In this document: in pieces, positions 8,822 through 17,657 of the stretch | How positions within the stretch are numbered: position 1 is the stretch's first letter | Layout of the letters: every line of letters starts with the position of its first letter | DNA from: Amarobacillus sp046328225 | Lineage (GTDB): Bacteria; Chloroflexota; Dehalococcoidia; Tepidiformales; Tepidiformaceae | Direction of reading: 5' to 3' | Length of the DNA: 64,000 nucleotides | Assembly (NCBI GenBank): GCA_046328225.1 | Contig: JAXLWZ010000005.1 | Coordinates: 115,334 to 179,333, forward strand | Notes under the pieces: generated by a model | The model's input: the letters and a program-made list of their open reading frames with translations, nothing else | What the model was told of the DNA's origin: nothing | Database searches by the model: none | Translations under genes and position numbers: made by a program

Positions 8822-10092
8822 CGGCCGGGCGGCGCGATGCGGTCCGTGCCCATGTACGGCTGAAGCACCTCGGGCACGGCGATGGAACCGTCCTCCCGCT
8901 GGTAGTTCTCCATGACGGCGATGACGGTGCGCGCGAGCGCGAGGCCGCTGGCGTTGAGCATGTGCGGGAAGCGCGTCGATGATTCGACCGTCGGCTTGTA
9001 GCGGATGTTCGCGCGGCGCGCCTGGAAATCGAGGCAGTTCGAGGCCGAGCTCACTTCGAGCCATTCGCCCACGCCCGGGGACCAGACTTCGATGTCGAAC
9101 GTCTTCGTCGCGTTGAAGCCGATGTCGCCGCTGCATAGCTGCACGACGCGGTACGGCAGGCCGAGCAGCTCCGGGATCATGCGGGCGCGCGCGACGAGCA
9201 GGTCCAGCTCGGCTTCACTCTGCTCGGGTTCGCAGTAGACGAACATCTCGACCTTCTCGAACTGGTGCACGCGCTTCATGCCACGGACATCGCGGCCGCC
9301 GCTCATCTTTTCGCGGCGGAAGCAGGGGGTGTGGCCGACGAAGCGCAGCGGCAGGCTGTTCGGCGGGATGATCTCGTCGCGATAGAGGTTGACGAACGCG
9401 ACCTCGGCCGTGGGGATGAAGTAGTAGTTCTCCTCTTCGTCGCGATAGAGGTTTTCGCGGAACTTGGGGAGCTGGCCCGAGGCGTAGAGCGACTCCTCGG
9501 TGAGCATGTAGGGCAGGTAATGCTCGGTGAAGCCGGCTGCGGCGTGTTCGTTCAGCATGAACTGGATGAGCGCGCGCTGCAGCCGTGCCACGCCCCCGCG
9601 CAGCACGAAGAAGCGGCTCCCGGACATCTTGATGCCGCGCTCGAAATCGATGCCGGCGAGGATGTCGCCGAGTTCCCAGTGGGGCCGGGGCGCGAAATCG
9701 AACGCGGGCTTTTCGCCAACGGTCTCGACGACGACGTTCGAGAGCTCGTCGAAGCCCGCAGGCACGCCGGGATCGAGAACGTTCGGGACTTCGAGCAGCT
9801 TCGCGTTGAGCTCGCTCTCGACGGCCTTGAGCAGCCCATCGAGACGGTCGATCTCGTCGCCGACGAGGCGCATCTCGGTGATGCGAATCTGGCGCTCCTG
9901 GGGGTCCTTCGAGGCGCCGATCGCCTTGCTCGCGGTGTTGCGCTTCGCCCGCAGCTGCTCGACCTGCCCCAGCAGCCGGCGGCGGTCGTCGTCGAGGGTG
10001 ATGATGCGGTCGATGGGGGCGTTGGCGTTGCGAAGGAGGACGTCGCGCTTCACGCGCTCGGCGTTTTCACGGATGAACTGGATGCTCAACAT
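8818..10092 (-). CDS. serS: Serine--tRNA ligase
   Basis: Seryl-tRNA synthetase charges tRNA-Ser with serine. The 424-residue length is normal. The N-terminal helical arm (residues about 25-105, the tRNA-binding coiled coil) is followed by the class II core: TPCFRREKMSGGRDVRGMKRVHQFEKVEMF is the motif 2 region and NASGLALARTVIAVMENYQ is motif 3. The start MLSIQF at 10092 is the family-typical N-terminus and overlaps the end of the NUDIX gene by 26 bases. It is the last gene of the greA-lysS-NUDIX-serS unit. Confidence 0.95.
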   Translation of the reverse strand: MLSIQFIRENAERVKRDVLLRNANAPIDRIITLDDDRRRLLGQVEQLRAKRNTASKAIGASKDPQERQIRITEMRLVGDEIDRLDGLLKAVESELNAKLLEVPNVLDPGVPAGFDELSNVVVETVGEKPAFDFAPRPHWELGDILAGIDFERGIKMSGSRFFVLRGGVARLQRALIQFMLNEHAAAGFTEHYLPYMLTEESLYASGQLPKFRENLYRDEEENYYFIPTAEVAFVNLYRDEIIPPNSLPLRFVGHTPCFRREKMSGGRDVRGMKRVHQFEKVEMFVYCEPEQSEAELDLLVARARMIPELLGLPYRVVQLCSGDIGFNATKTFDIEVWSPGVGEWLEVSSASNCLDFQARRANIRYKPTVESSTRFPHMLNASGLALARTVIAVMENYQREDGSIAVPEVLQPYMGTDRIAPPGR

Positions 10093-10600
10093 CGGGTGAC
10101 TCCAGGAAGGCGGCAATGGCGCGCAGGCCGAGAATGCGCACGTCCTCGGCGACGGTCACGAGCGTACCATCGGGCGCGGGGAGCGAAAACGAAGCCGCCA
10201 GCTGCCCGGCATCGGCCCAGGTACACGGCCCGTGCGGAATCGGGGCTGCGAAATCGACCGGCCCGAGCGCGCGCGTGAAGTACACGTGGTCGATGTGCTG
10301 ATGGAACGGCTGGTCCGCGCGCACGATGTCCTCGACGAGGATGACGGCCGGCGGCGGGAGCACTTCGGGGCCATCGCAGGCGAGCAGGTCGCGCGGCGGG
10401 ATGACCGCGACCGCGAGGCCGCTCTCCTCCAGCGCTTCGCGGACGGCGCCCTGGACGGGGTCCTCGTTCGCCTCAAGGTGGCCGCCGGGCGGGAGCCACA
10501 TCCCGAGCTTCGCGTGCCAGAGCAGCAGCGTGCGCGCCCCCGCGACGACGTACGCCGTGGCCGTGTGGTGGCGTTCGAAGGGTGCCGGGCTCGCCGTCAT
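10067..10600 (-). CDS. NUDIX hydrolase
   Basis: A 177-residue NUDIX protein. The Nudix box is visible at residues about 40-62: GGHLEANEDPVQGAVREALEESGL, matching GX5EX7REUXEEXGU. These enzymes cleave nucleoside diphosphates linked to another group; substrate is unknown. The ATG overlaps the lysS stop (ATGA), and the 3' end overlaps serS, so translation is coupled in a three-gene chain with two aminoacyl-tRNA synthetases. A housecleaning role for nucleotide or diadenosine-phosphate by-products is possible but not shown. Confidence 0.9.
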   Translation of the reverse strand: MTASPAPFERHHTATAYVVAGARTLLLWHAKLGMWLPPGGHLEANEDPVQGAVREALEESGLAVAVIPPRDLLACDGPEVLPPPAVILVEDIVRADQPFHQHIDHVYFTRALGPVDFAAPIPHGPCTWADAGQLAASFSLPAPDGTLVTVAEDVRILGLRAIAAFLESPDVEHPVHP

Positions 10601-12066
10601 TCCTTCAGCGACTTCATCGGCGGGAAGAGGATGACTTCGCGGATCGAGCTCTGGCCCGTGAGCAGCATGACCAGCCGGTCGATGCCGATGCCGAAGCCGC
10701 CGGTCGGCGGCATGCCGTGTTCGAGCGCGAAAAGGAAGTCGTCGTCGACGAGCTCGACCTCGTCGTCGCCGGCGGCCTTGAGTTCGAGCTGGGCGGCGAA
10801 GCGCTGGCGCTGCTCGATGGGGTCGTTCAATTCGGTATAGGCGTTGCCGCATTCGAAGCCGGCGACGAAACATTCGAAACGCTCGACCAAGCGGTCGTTG
10901 CCGGGCTTGCGCTTGGCCAGCGGCGAAAGCTCGACCGGGTAATCGAGCAGGAACGTGGGTTGGATGAGGTTCGGCTCGACGTAGTGCGACATCGCCTCGT
11001 CGCAAAGCTTGCCATAGCCGGCCGTGGGCGGGGCATCGACACCGCGGCGGCGCAGCTCCGCGCGCAGAGAGTCGGCATCGGGGAAGGCTTCGAGGTCGAG
11101 GCCGCCATACTCCTTGAGCGCGCCCAGGAAGGTGATGCGGCGCCACGGCGGCGCGAGGTCGATCTCGTGCTCGCGGAAGGTGATCTTCGTGGAGCCGAGG
11201 ACCTCGAGCGCGGCGTTCGCGACCATCTGCTCGGCCATCTCGGCGACCTTGAGGTAGTCGGCGTAGGCCTCGTAGGTCTCCATCATCGTGAACTCGGGGT
11301 TGTGCTTGAAGCTCATCCCTTCGTTGCGGAAGTTGCGGCCGATTTCGTAGACGCGTTCGAAGCCGCCGATGATGAGCCGCTTCAGGTGCAGTTCGAGGCT
11401 GATGCGCAGCACGCGCTGCTCATCGATGGCGTTGAAGTGGGTGAGGAACGGACGGGCCGCGGCGCCGCTTTCGGACTCCTGCAGGATGGGCGTTTCGACC
11501 TCGAGGAAGCCGCGCGCGTCGAGGAAGCGGCGCATGCTGGCGATGACCCGGCTGCGTACGGTGAAGACGCGCCGGGTCTCTTCGTTCGCCATCAGGTCCA
11601 GGTAACGGCGGCGCTGGCGGATCTCGGCGTCGGCCAGACCGTGGTACTTCTCGGGCGGCGCGTGCAGCGCCTTCGCGAGCATCGTCCACGAAGCGGCCTG
11701 GACGGTGGGCTGGCCCGTGCGCGTGCGAATGGGCGTGCCCCGGAAGCCCACGAAATCGCCGAGGTCGGTGTGCTTGATGCCGTCGTAGTTCTCGAGCGCG
11801 TTCTGGCGCAGGAGCACCTGGAGGCGGCCCTCGCCGTCGAGGAGGTCGATGAAGGTGGCCTTGCCCATGTCGCGCCGCGCGACGATGCGGCCGGCGACAT
11901 CGACGGTGACGCCATCGCACTCGGTGACGCCCTCGGGGAGCGCTTCGACGAGGGCGACGACTTCGGCGGAGGTGTGGCTGCGGGCGGCGCGGGTGGGGTA
12001 GGGATCGACCCCGGCTTCGCGGAGGGCCTCGACTTTGGCCACGCGCTGGGCCATGAGTTCGTCCAT
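10597..12066 (-). CDS. lysS: Lysine--tRNA ligase (class II)
   Basis: LysS charges tRNA-Lys. From the ATG at 12066 (MDELMAQRVAKVEALREAG) the protein has 489 residues, the normal size. The N-terminal OB-fold anticodon-binding domain (residues about 45-150: VAGRIVARRDMGKATFIDL) precedes the class II catalytic domain with FLEVETPIL, RNFRNEGMSFKHNPEFTMME and the C-terminal GFGIGIDRLVMLL motif 3. An AAAGGT sequence sits upstream of this ATG; an in-frame start at 12123 adds an unlikely leader. It lies 73 bases downstream of greA. Confidence 0.95.
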   Translation of the reverse strand: MDELMAQRVAKVEALREAGVDPYPTRAARSHTSAEVVALVEALPEGVTECDGVTVDVAGRIVARRDMGKATFIDLLDGEGRLQVLLRQNALENYDGIKHTDLGDFVGFRGTPIRTRTGQPTVQAASWTMLAKALHAPPEKYHGLADAEIRQRRRYLDLMANEETRRVFTVRSRVIASMRRFLDARGFLEVETPILQESESGAAARPFLTHFNAIDEQRVLRISLELHLKRLIIGGFERVYEIGRNFRNEGMSFKHNPEFTMMETYEAYADYLKVAEMAEQMVANAALEVLGSTKITFREHEIDLAPPWRRITFLGALKEYGGLDLEAFPDADSLRAELRRRGVDAPPTAGYGKLCDEAMSHYVEPNLIQPTFLLDYPVELSPLAKRKPGNDRLVERFECFVAGFECGNAYTELNDPIEQRQRFAAQLELKAAGDDEVELVDDDFLFALEHGMPPTGGFGIGIDRLVMLLTGQSSIREVILFPPMKSLKE

Positions 12067-12139
12067 GAGGGCACCTTTCTCGGCAACGGAATGGGCCGCC
12101 TCCCCGGCGGCCCACTGAGGCATCGCCGGGTGCGCCGGG

Positions 12140-12607
12140 CTAGTCGATCTTGAGGACCTTGACTTTGATGACGCCCTTGGGCGCGTTCACATCGACGACG
12201 TCGCCAACCTGGCGGCCGAGGAGCGCGGCGCCCACGGGGGATTCGTTCGAGATCTTGCCGTGGACCGGGTCGGCTTCGGGGGCGCCCACGATCTGGTAGT
12301 GGCGCACCTTGCCGTCCTGGTCGACTTCGACGCCGCTGCCGAGCACGACGCGGCCACTGCGATGGGCGCCGTCCTCATCGATGATCGAGGCGCGGCGGAG
12401 GATGTCCTCGACCTCGAGGATGCGGCCTTCGACCATGCCCTGCTCGAGCTTGGCGTCGTCGTATTCGGCGTCGTTCTGGCTGGTGCCGAGTTCTTGGGCG
12501 TTGTGGATGCGCTCGGCGACCACGCGGCGCTGCTGGCGGAGCTGTTCGAGCTCTTCCTCGAGCTTTGCCTTGCCTTCACGGGTGAGCGGGACCTGTTTCT
12601 CGACCAT
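12140..12607 (-). CDS. greA: Transcription elongation factor GreA
   Basis: GreA rescues backtracked RNA polymerase by stimulating transcript cleavage. The 155-residue protein has the N-terminal coiled coil with the acidic tip (ELGTSQNDAEYDDAK, residues about 40-53) and the C-terminal FKBP-like domain (ISNESPVGAALLGRQVGDVV). It heads a four-gene unit with lysS, a NUDIX hydrolase and serS. A well-formed minus-strand promoter and a terminator-like hairpin lie in its leader (see 12677-12705 and 12642-12666). Confidence 0.95.
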   Translation of the reverse strand: MVEKQVPLTREGKAKLEEELEQLRQQRRVVAERIHNAQELGTSQNDAEYDDAKLEQGMVEGRILEVEDILRRASIIDEDGAHRSGRVVLGSGVEVDQDGKVRHYQIVGAPEADPVHGKISNESPVGAALLGRQVGDVVDVNAPKGVIKVKVLKID

Positions 12608-12641
12608 GTCGTACCCTTACCTGAGGCCGATCCGGGGCCAC

Positions 12642-12666
12642 AAAAAAACGAGGGGCCGGGTCCCTC
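12642..12666 (-). terminator. Intrinsic-terminator-like hairpin inside the greA leader
   Basis: On the minus strand GAGGG, a seven-base loop ACCCGGC, CCCTC, one G and seven T residues follow in order. It lies between the greA promoter and the greA ATG at 12607, so it would stop most transcripts within about 30 bases unless bypassed. The stem is only 5 bp, so efficiency is uncertain. Confidence 0.45.
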
Positions 12667-12676
12667 TGTTCGGGCG

Positions 12677-12705
12677 AGTATACGTTTCCGCGGCGGAGCC
12701 CGCAA
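12677..12705 (-). promoter_or_regulatory. Sigma-70-type promoter for the greA-lysS-NUDIX-serS unit
   Basis: On the minus strand TTGCGG (12700-12705), a 17-base spacer and TATACT (12677-12682) form the best -35/-10 pair I found in the window. The predicted start near 12670 gives a leader of about 60 bases that contains the terminator-like hairpin. Confidence 0.5.
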
Positions 12706-12739
12706 TTTGGCGCGAGTTCGCGCGAAAGGAAGCGCCTGC

Positions 12740-13960
12740 ATGGCAGACGAATACGGCGGACGCGAGCGGCGGGCCACCGATGGGCTGAACTGGGTGCGCG
12801 AGAGCGACGGCACGCCGCCGTCGCCGGTGCCTCCGGCGGCCCCGTCCCCGGCTCCCGCCGCGTCCGGCCGTGGGCCTGGCCTCGGCGTCATCGCCGCCGT
12901 CGCGGGTGTCTCCGCGCTGGTGGGCGGGCTGGTGGTGGCGGCCGGCGTCCTGCTCTTCGATGGCGGCGCCGGAGACGATGACACGAACGGCGGCACCGGC
13001 CAGGGCGGCACCCTCACCGTGGAGCAGACGAGCGCCGTCGCCGACGCCGCAGCGCGAGCGCGGCCGGCCGTGATCAAGCTCCAGAGCACGCGCCGCACCG
13101 CAGGCGGCACTGAACAGGATGTCGGCAGCGGCGTGCTCATCGACCGCGACGGCTATGTCGCGACGAACGCCCACGTCGTGCTCGGAACGGACACCCTCAA
13201 GGCGATCCTTCCCGACGGGAGCGAACGCCCGGCGGTGCTCGTCGGCCACGACTACCCGTTCACAGACGTGGCGGTCGTGCTCATCGGGCCCACGAACCTG
13301 GCGCCGCTGGAGGTGGGGGATTCGTCGGCGCTCAAGCTCGGCGAGACCATCCTCGCGATTGGCAACCCGCTCGCCGAGTTCGAAGGCACCGTCACCGTCG
13401 GCATCGTGAGCGGCCTGAACCGCAGGCGCACCTTCGATGGCGTGGTCCAGCGCGACCTCATCCAGACGGACGCGGCGATTAACAGCGGGAACAGCGGCGG
13501 CGCGCTCGTGAACCTGCGCGGGCAGTTCGTGGGCATGCCGACGTCCGTGCTGCGGCAGGGCCCCTCGAGCGCCGCGGCGGTCGAAGGCATCTCCTTCGCC
13601 CTGCCTTCCAACCGTGTGATGCAGATCGTGAACGGGATCATCGCGGCGAAGGGGCAGTACCCCCGGCCCACGCTCGGCCTCGAATGGATCGACATCACGC
13701 CCGAGACGCTTCCGCGCCTGCGAACGGTCGGGCTCGACCACGGGGCCGTGGTCACCGTCGTCGCGCCCGGTGGCCCGGCGGCCAACGCGGGCATCGAACG
13801 CGGGGACGTGATCACGCGCATCGGCGATGTGGAGCTGGCCGCGGACACCCCGCTGATGAACGCTCTCCTGCCCCTGCAGGCCGAACAAACGGTGAAGGTT
13901 GTACTCAACCGTGGCGGCCGGATAATCGAGACCGATGTGCGGCTTGTCCGGCGCACATAG
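12740..13960 (+). CDS. Membrane-anchored trypsin-like serine protease with PDZ domain (HtrA/DegP type)
   Basis: A 406-residue HtrA-like protease. A cytoplasmic Pro-rich N-terminus precedes one membrane helix (residues about 48-73), then the chymotrypsin-fold domain with His145 (NAHVV), Asp176 (FTDVAVV) and Ser252 (NSGNSGG), and a PDZ domain at about 300-395 (GPAANAGIERGDVITRIGD). It acts outside the membrane in protein quality control, by family analogy. The ATG at 12740 follows GAAAGGA; longer in-frame versions overlap greA. Followed 30 bases later by the GH18-like gene. Confidence 0.9.
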   Translation: MADEYGGRERRATDGLNWVRESDGTPPSPVPPAAPSPAPAASGRGPGLGVIAAVAGVSALVGGLVVAAGVLLFDGGAGDDDTNGGTGQGGTLTVEQTSAVADAAARARPAVIKLQSTRRTAGGTEQDVGSGVLIDRDGYVATNAHVVLGTDTLKAILPDGSERPAVLVGHDYPFTDVAVVLIGPTNLAPLEVGDSSALKLGETILAIGNPLAEFEGTVTVGIVSGLNRRRTFDGVVQRDLIQTDAAINSGNSGGALVNLRGQFVGMPTSVLRQGPSSAAAVEGISFALPSNRVMQIVNGIIAAKGQYPRPTLGLEWIDITPETLPRLRTVGLDHGAVVTVVAPGGPAANAGIERGDVITRIGDVELAADTPLMNALLPLQAEQTVKVVLNRGGRIIETDVRLVRRT

Positions 13961-13990
13961 CGGGCGCTTCGTGCACCCGGGGGACGAACG

Positions 13991-15682
13991 ATGAGCCGCC
14001 GAAACGCGCAGTTGCCGTGGGGTAACCGGTCGAACAGCAGCATCTACGGCGGCAGCGGGCGCGGCGGCATGGGCCGCGGCCTGATGCTCGGCGCGATCGT
14101 GCTCGCGACGCTGGTGGTCGGTTACTTCCTCTTTACGCGCGCCTGCTCCAGCACCGAATGCGACAAGTTCTACTGCGCCACCGACGCTTCGTACGCGACC
14201 CCCGATGGGTACGAGCGCGTCACGAAGATTTACTCCTACAACCAGGCGAAGGGCGCCGTCCCCAGCGGCAGCAACGTGCAGGTGCAGTTGAAGCTGGAAG
14301 AGACCACGACCGACGGCCGGAACCTCGGCTTCTTCCGTTATGTGGCGGAGAGCAAGACCTGGGAGCCCGTTACGCCCGCCGTGCTCGACGCGCAGGGGCA
14401 GCAGGTCTCGGCGACCCTGACGACGGCGCCCGAGCTGTTGACCGTGCTGCGAAGGCTTTCGCCCGCGGGGCACGTCGTCGCCTACCTCCCACACGACGGC
14501 CGCCTCCACGCCGACGCGACGGGGAAGGTCACGATCCTCCACACGCGGGATTTCAAACCGAATTCGGACGGCGGGCTCACGGGTGACCCGGCCGCGATCA
14601 AACCGGACGGCTCGTTCGCCTGGTACCCCACGATCTGGGTCGATGGCAGCGAAAAGGGGCTCATCCCGCTGGTCTCGGGGATTCTGCAGAACACGACGAC
14701 GCGCTCGACGCATGTCCAGCAGATCCTGAAGAAGGCGCAGGATCTCCAGCTCGCGGGCGTCGATATCGCCTATATGGACCTGCCGCTGGCCGAGCGCACG
14801 TCGTTCACGCTGTTCGTGGCAGAGCTTGCATCCGGGCTGCACGCGCAGGGAAAGAAGCTCACGCTCACGCTCCCGGCCCCACTGCGCCTGCCCGACCGCA
14901 TCGACGAAGGCGCCTATGACTGGGCCGAGCTGGGCAAGTCGGCCGATGTCCTGCAGATCTGGCCGTTCCGTGACCAGAGCACGTACCGCCGGGATATGCC
15001 GGAAATCCTGACGGCGCTCACGGCGAAGGTGGAGCCGACGAAGCTGGTGCTCACGGTCTCGCCGTACGCCGTGGAGAAGTCGAACGACGGCATCGCGACG
15101 ATGTCGATCGTGCAGGCCATGATTATCGCGACGAAGCTGAGCGTGCGCGCGGGTACCGATAACCGGCTGACGACGAACACCAACGTCTCCGTGGTGGCGA
15201 CGAACCTGGACCGGGAGGAGAACCGGAGCGGGATCGCGTGGTCGCCGGACACGGCGAGCGTGTACTTCACCTATCAGCAGAACGGCGGGCGAACGGTCTG
15301 GATCGAGAACGTGTTCAGCATCGGCTTCAAGCTTGAGCTGATTCCACGATTCAAGCTGGGAGGGGTGGCCGTGGAGGACGCATCCGATAGCGCGCTGCTG
15401 GGGAACATCTGGCCGGCACTGCTGCCGTTCATCAACAGCGGCCAGCCGGTGCTGATGCAGCCGAACCCGGCGGACCTGACGCCAACGTGGGAAGTGAGCA
15501 AAGGCTCGAAGGAAGGCGGTTCACGCGGAGTGCTGACCTGGATCACGCCGGCCGAACCGGGCACGTATACGGTAAGCATCACGGTCAGTGACGGCGTCGC
15601 GCGCTTCCAGAACGACATTCCGCTGACCGTCCAGCCGAAGGCCTCGCCGACGGCGGTGGCGACGCCCACGGCGGCCCGATAG
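13991..15682 (+). CDS. Membrane-anchored GH18-like (YaaH/SleL-type fold) protein, probably non-catalytic
   Basis: A 563-residue protein with one membrane helix (about 31-49), a cysteine-containing stalk (CSSTECDKFYC), a TIM-barrel-like region at about 160-400 and a C-terminal Ig-like domain (about 455-545) ending in a Pro/Thr tail. The strand that carries the GH18 catalytic DxxDxDxE motif reads GVDIAYMDL: Asp258 remains, but the next Asp is Ala260 and the catalytic Glu is Met262. I infer a cell-wall glycan-binding role rather than hydrolysis. It is coupled by a one-base overlap (TAGTG) to rsmD. Confidence 0.65.
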   Translation: MSRRNAQLPWGNRSNSSIYGGSGRGGMGRGLMLGAIVLATLVVGYFLFTRACSSTECDKFYCATDASYATPDGYERVTKIYSYNQAKGAVPSGSNVQVQLKLEETTTDGRNLGFFRYVAESKTWEPVTPAVLDAQGQQVSATLTTAPELLTVLRRLSPAGHVVAYLPHDGRLHADATGKVTILHTRDFKPNSDGGLTGDPAAIKPDGSFAWYPTIWVDGSEKGLIPLVSGILQNTTTRSTHVQQILKKAQDLQLAGVDIAYMDLPLAERTSFTLFVAELASGLHAQGKKLTLTLPAPLRLPDRIDEGAYDWAELGKSADVLQIWPFRDQSTYRRDMPEILTALTAKVEPTKLVLTVSPYAVEKSNDGIATMSIVQAMIIATKLSVRAGTDNRLTTNTNVSVVATNLDREENRSGIAWSPDTASVYFTYQQNGGRTVWIENVFSIGFKLELIPRFKLGGVAVEDASDSALLGNIWPALLPFINSGQPVLMQPNPADLTPTWEVSKGSKEGGSRGVLTWITPAEPGTYTVSITVSDGVARFQNDIPLTVQPKASPTAVATPTAAR

Positions 15683-16242
15683 TGGCGGGCACGCGGCTGC
15701 GCATCGCGGGCGGGACTGCTCGCGGCATCCCGGTGGCGGAGCCGCGCGGCGTGCGGCTCCGTCCCACCTCCGGGCTCGTTCGGGAAGCGATTTTCAACAT
15801 CCTCGGGGCGCGGGTCGAAGGCGCCCGCGTCCTCGACCTGTATGCGGGCACGGGCGCCCTCGGGATCGAGGCGCTGAGCCGCGGGGCGGCACACGCGACG
15901 TTCATCGAGGGCCAGCAGGCGTGCTGCCAGGCGATCCTGGAGACCCTTTCGCGCGCGGGCGTGGCGGGGGCGGCGACGGTGTTACGCGGGAAGCTGCCCA
16001 AGGCGCTCGAGGGCCGGGAGGGGCCGTTCGATCTCATCCTGATGGACCCGCCCTACGACGACGAGGACGCGCCGGAAACACTGTCGATGCTCGCATCGAA
16101 ACTGGCCGAGGACGGGTGGATCGTCTATGAGCATGGGAGCCGCTACAATCCGCCGGAACGCCCGGCCGGCCTGACGATGGCCGAACGGCGCGTCTATGGC
16201 GACACGGCGGTTGCGTTTTACCGTCGTGAGGAGGCGGCATGA
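15682..16242 (+). CDS. rsmD: 16S rRNA (guanine(966)-N(2))-methyltransferase RsmD
   Basis: RsmD methylates G966 of 16S rRNA. The 186-residue protein shows the family opener LRIAGGTARG, the RPTSGLVREAIFNIL segment, the SAM-binding DLYAGTGALGIEALSRGA loop and the catalytic MDPPYDDE (N/DPPY motif). It starts at a GTG that shares one base with the upstream stop and ends in an ATGA overlap with coaD, a pairing seen in many bacteria. Confidence 0.93.
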   Translation: MAGTRLRIAGGTARGIPVAEPRGVRLRPTSGLVREAIFNILGARVEGARVLDLYAGTGALGIEALSRGAAHATFIEGQQACCQAILETLSRAGVAGAATVLRGKLPKALEGREGPFDLILMDPPYDDEDAPETLSMLASKLAEDGWIVYEHGSRYNPPERPAGLTMAERRVYGDTAVAFYRREEAA

Positions 16243-16730
16243 GGATCGCTGTCTATCCCGGTGGATTCGACCCGATCACGAATGGTCACCTGGACCTGAT
16301 CAACCGAATGACGCACCTGTTCGACCGCGTGATCGTGGCGGTGGTGAAGGGGCGCGAAAAAGGTTCGATGTTCACCTGGGAGGAGCGGATCGAGCTGATC
16401 CGGGAGGCCACGCGTCACCTGCCGCAGGTGGAAGTGGAAGGTTTCGACGAACTGGTGGTGGAATTCGCGCGGCGCAAGGGCGCGGTGGCGTTGGTGCGCG
16501 GCATCCGCGCGATGAGCGACTTCGAGGCGGAGTTCTCGATGGCGCTGATGAACCGGAAAATGGCGCCGCATCTTGAGTCGATCTATCTGATGACGAACCA
16601 GGAGTTCCTGTACGTGAGCGCGAGCCGAATCCGGGAGGTTTCGAAGCTCGGGTACGACGTTGCGGATATGGTGCCGGCGAACGTGCGCACGGCCTTGCGA
16701 AAGAAGCTCGGGCTCGACGAGCGAGCCTGA
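16239..16730 (+). CDS. coaD: Phosphopantetheine adenylyltransferase
   Basis: CoaD makes dephospho-CoA from 4'-phosphopantetheine and ATP, the penultimate CoA step. The 163-residue protein is standard: YPGGFDPITNGHLDLI contains the nucleotidyltransferase GH motif, VRGIRAMSDFEAEF the substrate site and YVSASRIREV the late motif (family ISS/SST-R-E). It overlaps rsmD by ATGA. Confidence 0.95.
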   Translation: MRIAVYPGGFDPITNGHLDLINRMTHLFDRVIVAVVKGREKGSMFTWEERIELIREATRHLPQVEVEGFDELVVEFARRKGAVALVRGIRAMSDFEAEFSMALMNRKMAPHLESIYLMTNQEFLYVSASRIREVSKLGYDVADMVPANVRTALRKKLGLDERA

Positions 16731-16739
16731 CGCACTCCC

Positions 16740-17252
16740 GTGGAAATCCTCGATCTCGTCAACAGCCTCGAAGAGCTGATCGTGCAGGCGAGGCGGCTGC
16801 CCGTTGGCGGCAACCTGGTGTTGGACCGCAAACGGATGCTCGACATCGTCGATCAGATGCGGCTGGCCGTGCCGGCCGATGTGCGGGAAGCCACCCAGAT
16901 TCTCGATGCGCGCGAACAGCTGCTCGACGACGCCTCGCGATCGGCGCGGGGGATTGTCGAACGGGCGGAAGAGGAACGCGGCCGGCTGATCGAGGAAAAC
17001 TCGGTGGTCCGTGCGGCGCACGAGCGCAGCCAGGCGTTAATCATGGACGCGGAAACGCGCGCGCGGCAGATGCTGGCGGAAGCGGACTCCACTGTGGCGG
17101 CTCACCTGAGCGAGGCGGCGGAAGCAGCGAGCAAACAGCTGGACGATGCCGACCAGTACGCGCTTGAGGTGCTGCGGCGGCTGGAGAATCAGCTGCAGGC
17201 ATTCCTGGAATCAATCCGAATGAGCATCCTGTCGCTGCAAGATCGCCGGTAG
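16740..17252 (+). CDS. Coiled-coil protein (DivIVA / ATP-synthase-B-like), 170 aa
   Basis: The product begins with a short conserved-looking head (MEILDLVNSLEELI, then RRLPVGGNLVLDRKRMLDIVDQM) followed by a long charged helix from residue 55 to the end, rich in Glu, Arg and Ala with heptad character. It sits nine bases after coaD, a place where similar coiled-coil genes occur in Chloroflexota-like genomes. No catalytic motif is present. A scaffold or polar-growth role is possible by resemblance to DivIVA, but unproven. Starts at GTG. Confidence 0.65.
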   Translation: MEILDLVNSLEELIVQARRLPVGGNLVLDRKRMLDIVDQMRLAVPADVREATQILDAREQLLDDASRSARGIVERAEEERGRLIEENSVVRAAHERSQALIMDAETRARQMLAEADSTVAAHLSEAAEAASKQLDDADQYALEVLRRLENQLQAFLESIRMSILSLQDRR

Positions 17253-17375
17253 TGGGGAATTAACGGCCGCTTCAGTGGATTTTGATCGTGCAATCGCACG
17301 GGGCAGGGGCTACCATTGAAAGCACGCGGCCAGCGTGGCGAATGGTCGCATTAATGCACGAGAAAGGCTCACTCC

Positions 17376-17639
17376 ATGGCTCGTTTTCGAATGGTAGACA
17401 AGGAGAAGGCACCGCGGCCGGCGAAGCAGTCCGGGCGGCTTGCCGCACGAATGCGTGAATTCGACGCCTACGTCGAACAGGCCGCCAGCACCAAGGACAA
17501 GGTCGGCGAACTGATGCCCGAGGAGGGCGAGACGTCGCGCGGCATTTCCCTCCGTATCAGCCGTGCGGCGCGCCGGCTCAACAAGAACGCGGAGACCTGG
17601 GTCGGCAAGGACGGCTCCGTCTACTTCACCATTTCCTGA
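17376..17639 (+). CDS. Small basic hypothetical protein, 87 aa
   Basis: I do not recognise this protein. It is highly charged, with a basic head (MARFRMVDKEKAPRPAKQ) and a middle EFDAYVEQAA helix, and ends with a possible beta hairpin (ETWVGKDGSVYFTIS). A GAAAGG site precedes the ATG. A clear hairpin terminator follows 19 bases after the stop, so it is probably transcribed alone and well expressed. Confidence 0.65.
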   Translation: MARFRMVDKEKAPRPAKQSGRLAARMREFDAYVEQAASTKDKVGELMPEEGETSRGISLRISRAARRLNKNAETWVGKDGSVYFTIS

Positions 17640-17657
17640 CCCCACAGGGCACACACG

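Noticed and set aside
8815..8824. Four-base convergent overlap of hydrolase and serS stops as a regulatory site
   Set aside because: Short convergent overlaps are common in compact genomes; no hairpin is present.
12617..14842. Minus-strand open frame of about 741 codons across the protease gene
   Set aside because: The protease and GH18-like motifs are on the plus strand; the antisense frame has no motif.
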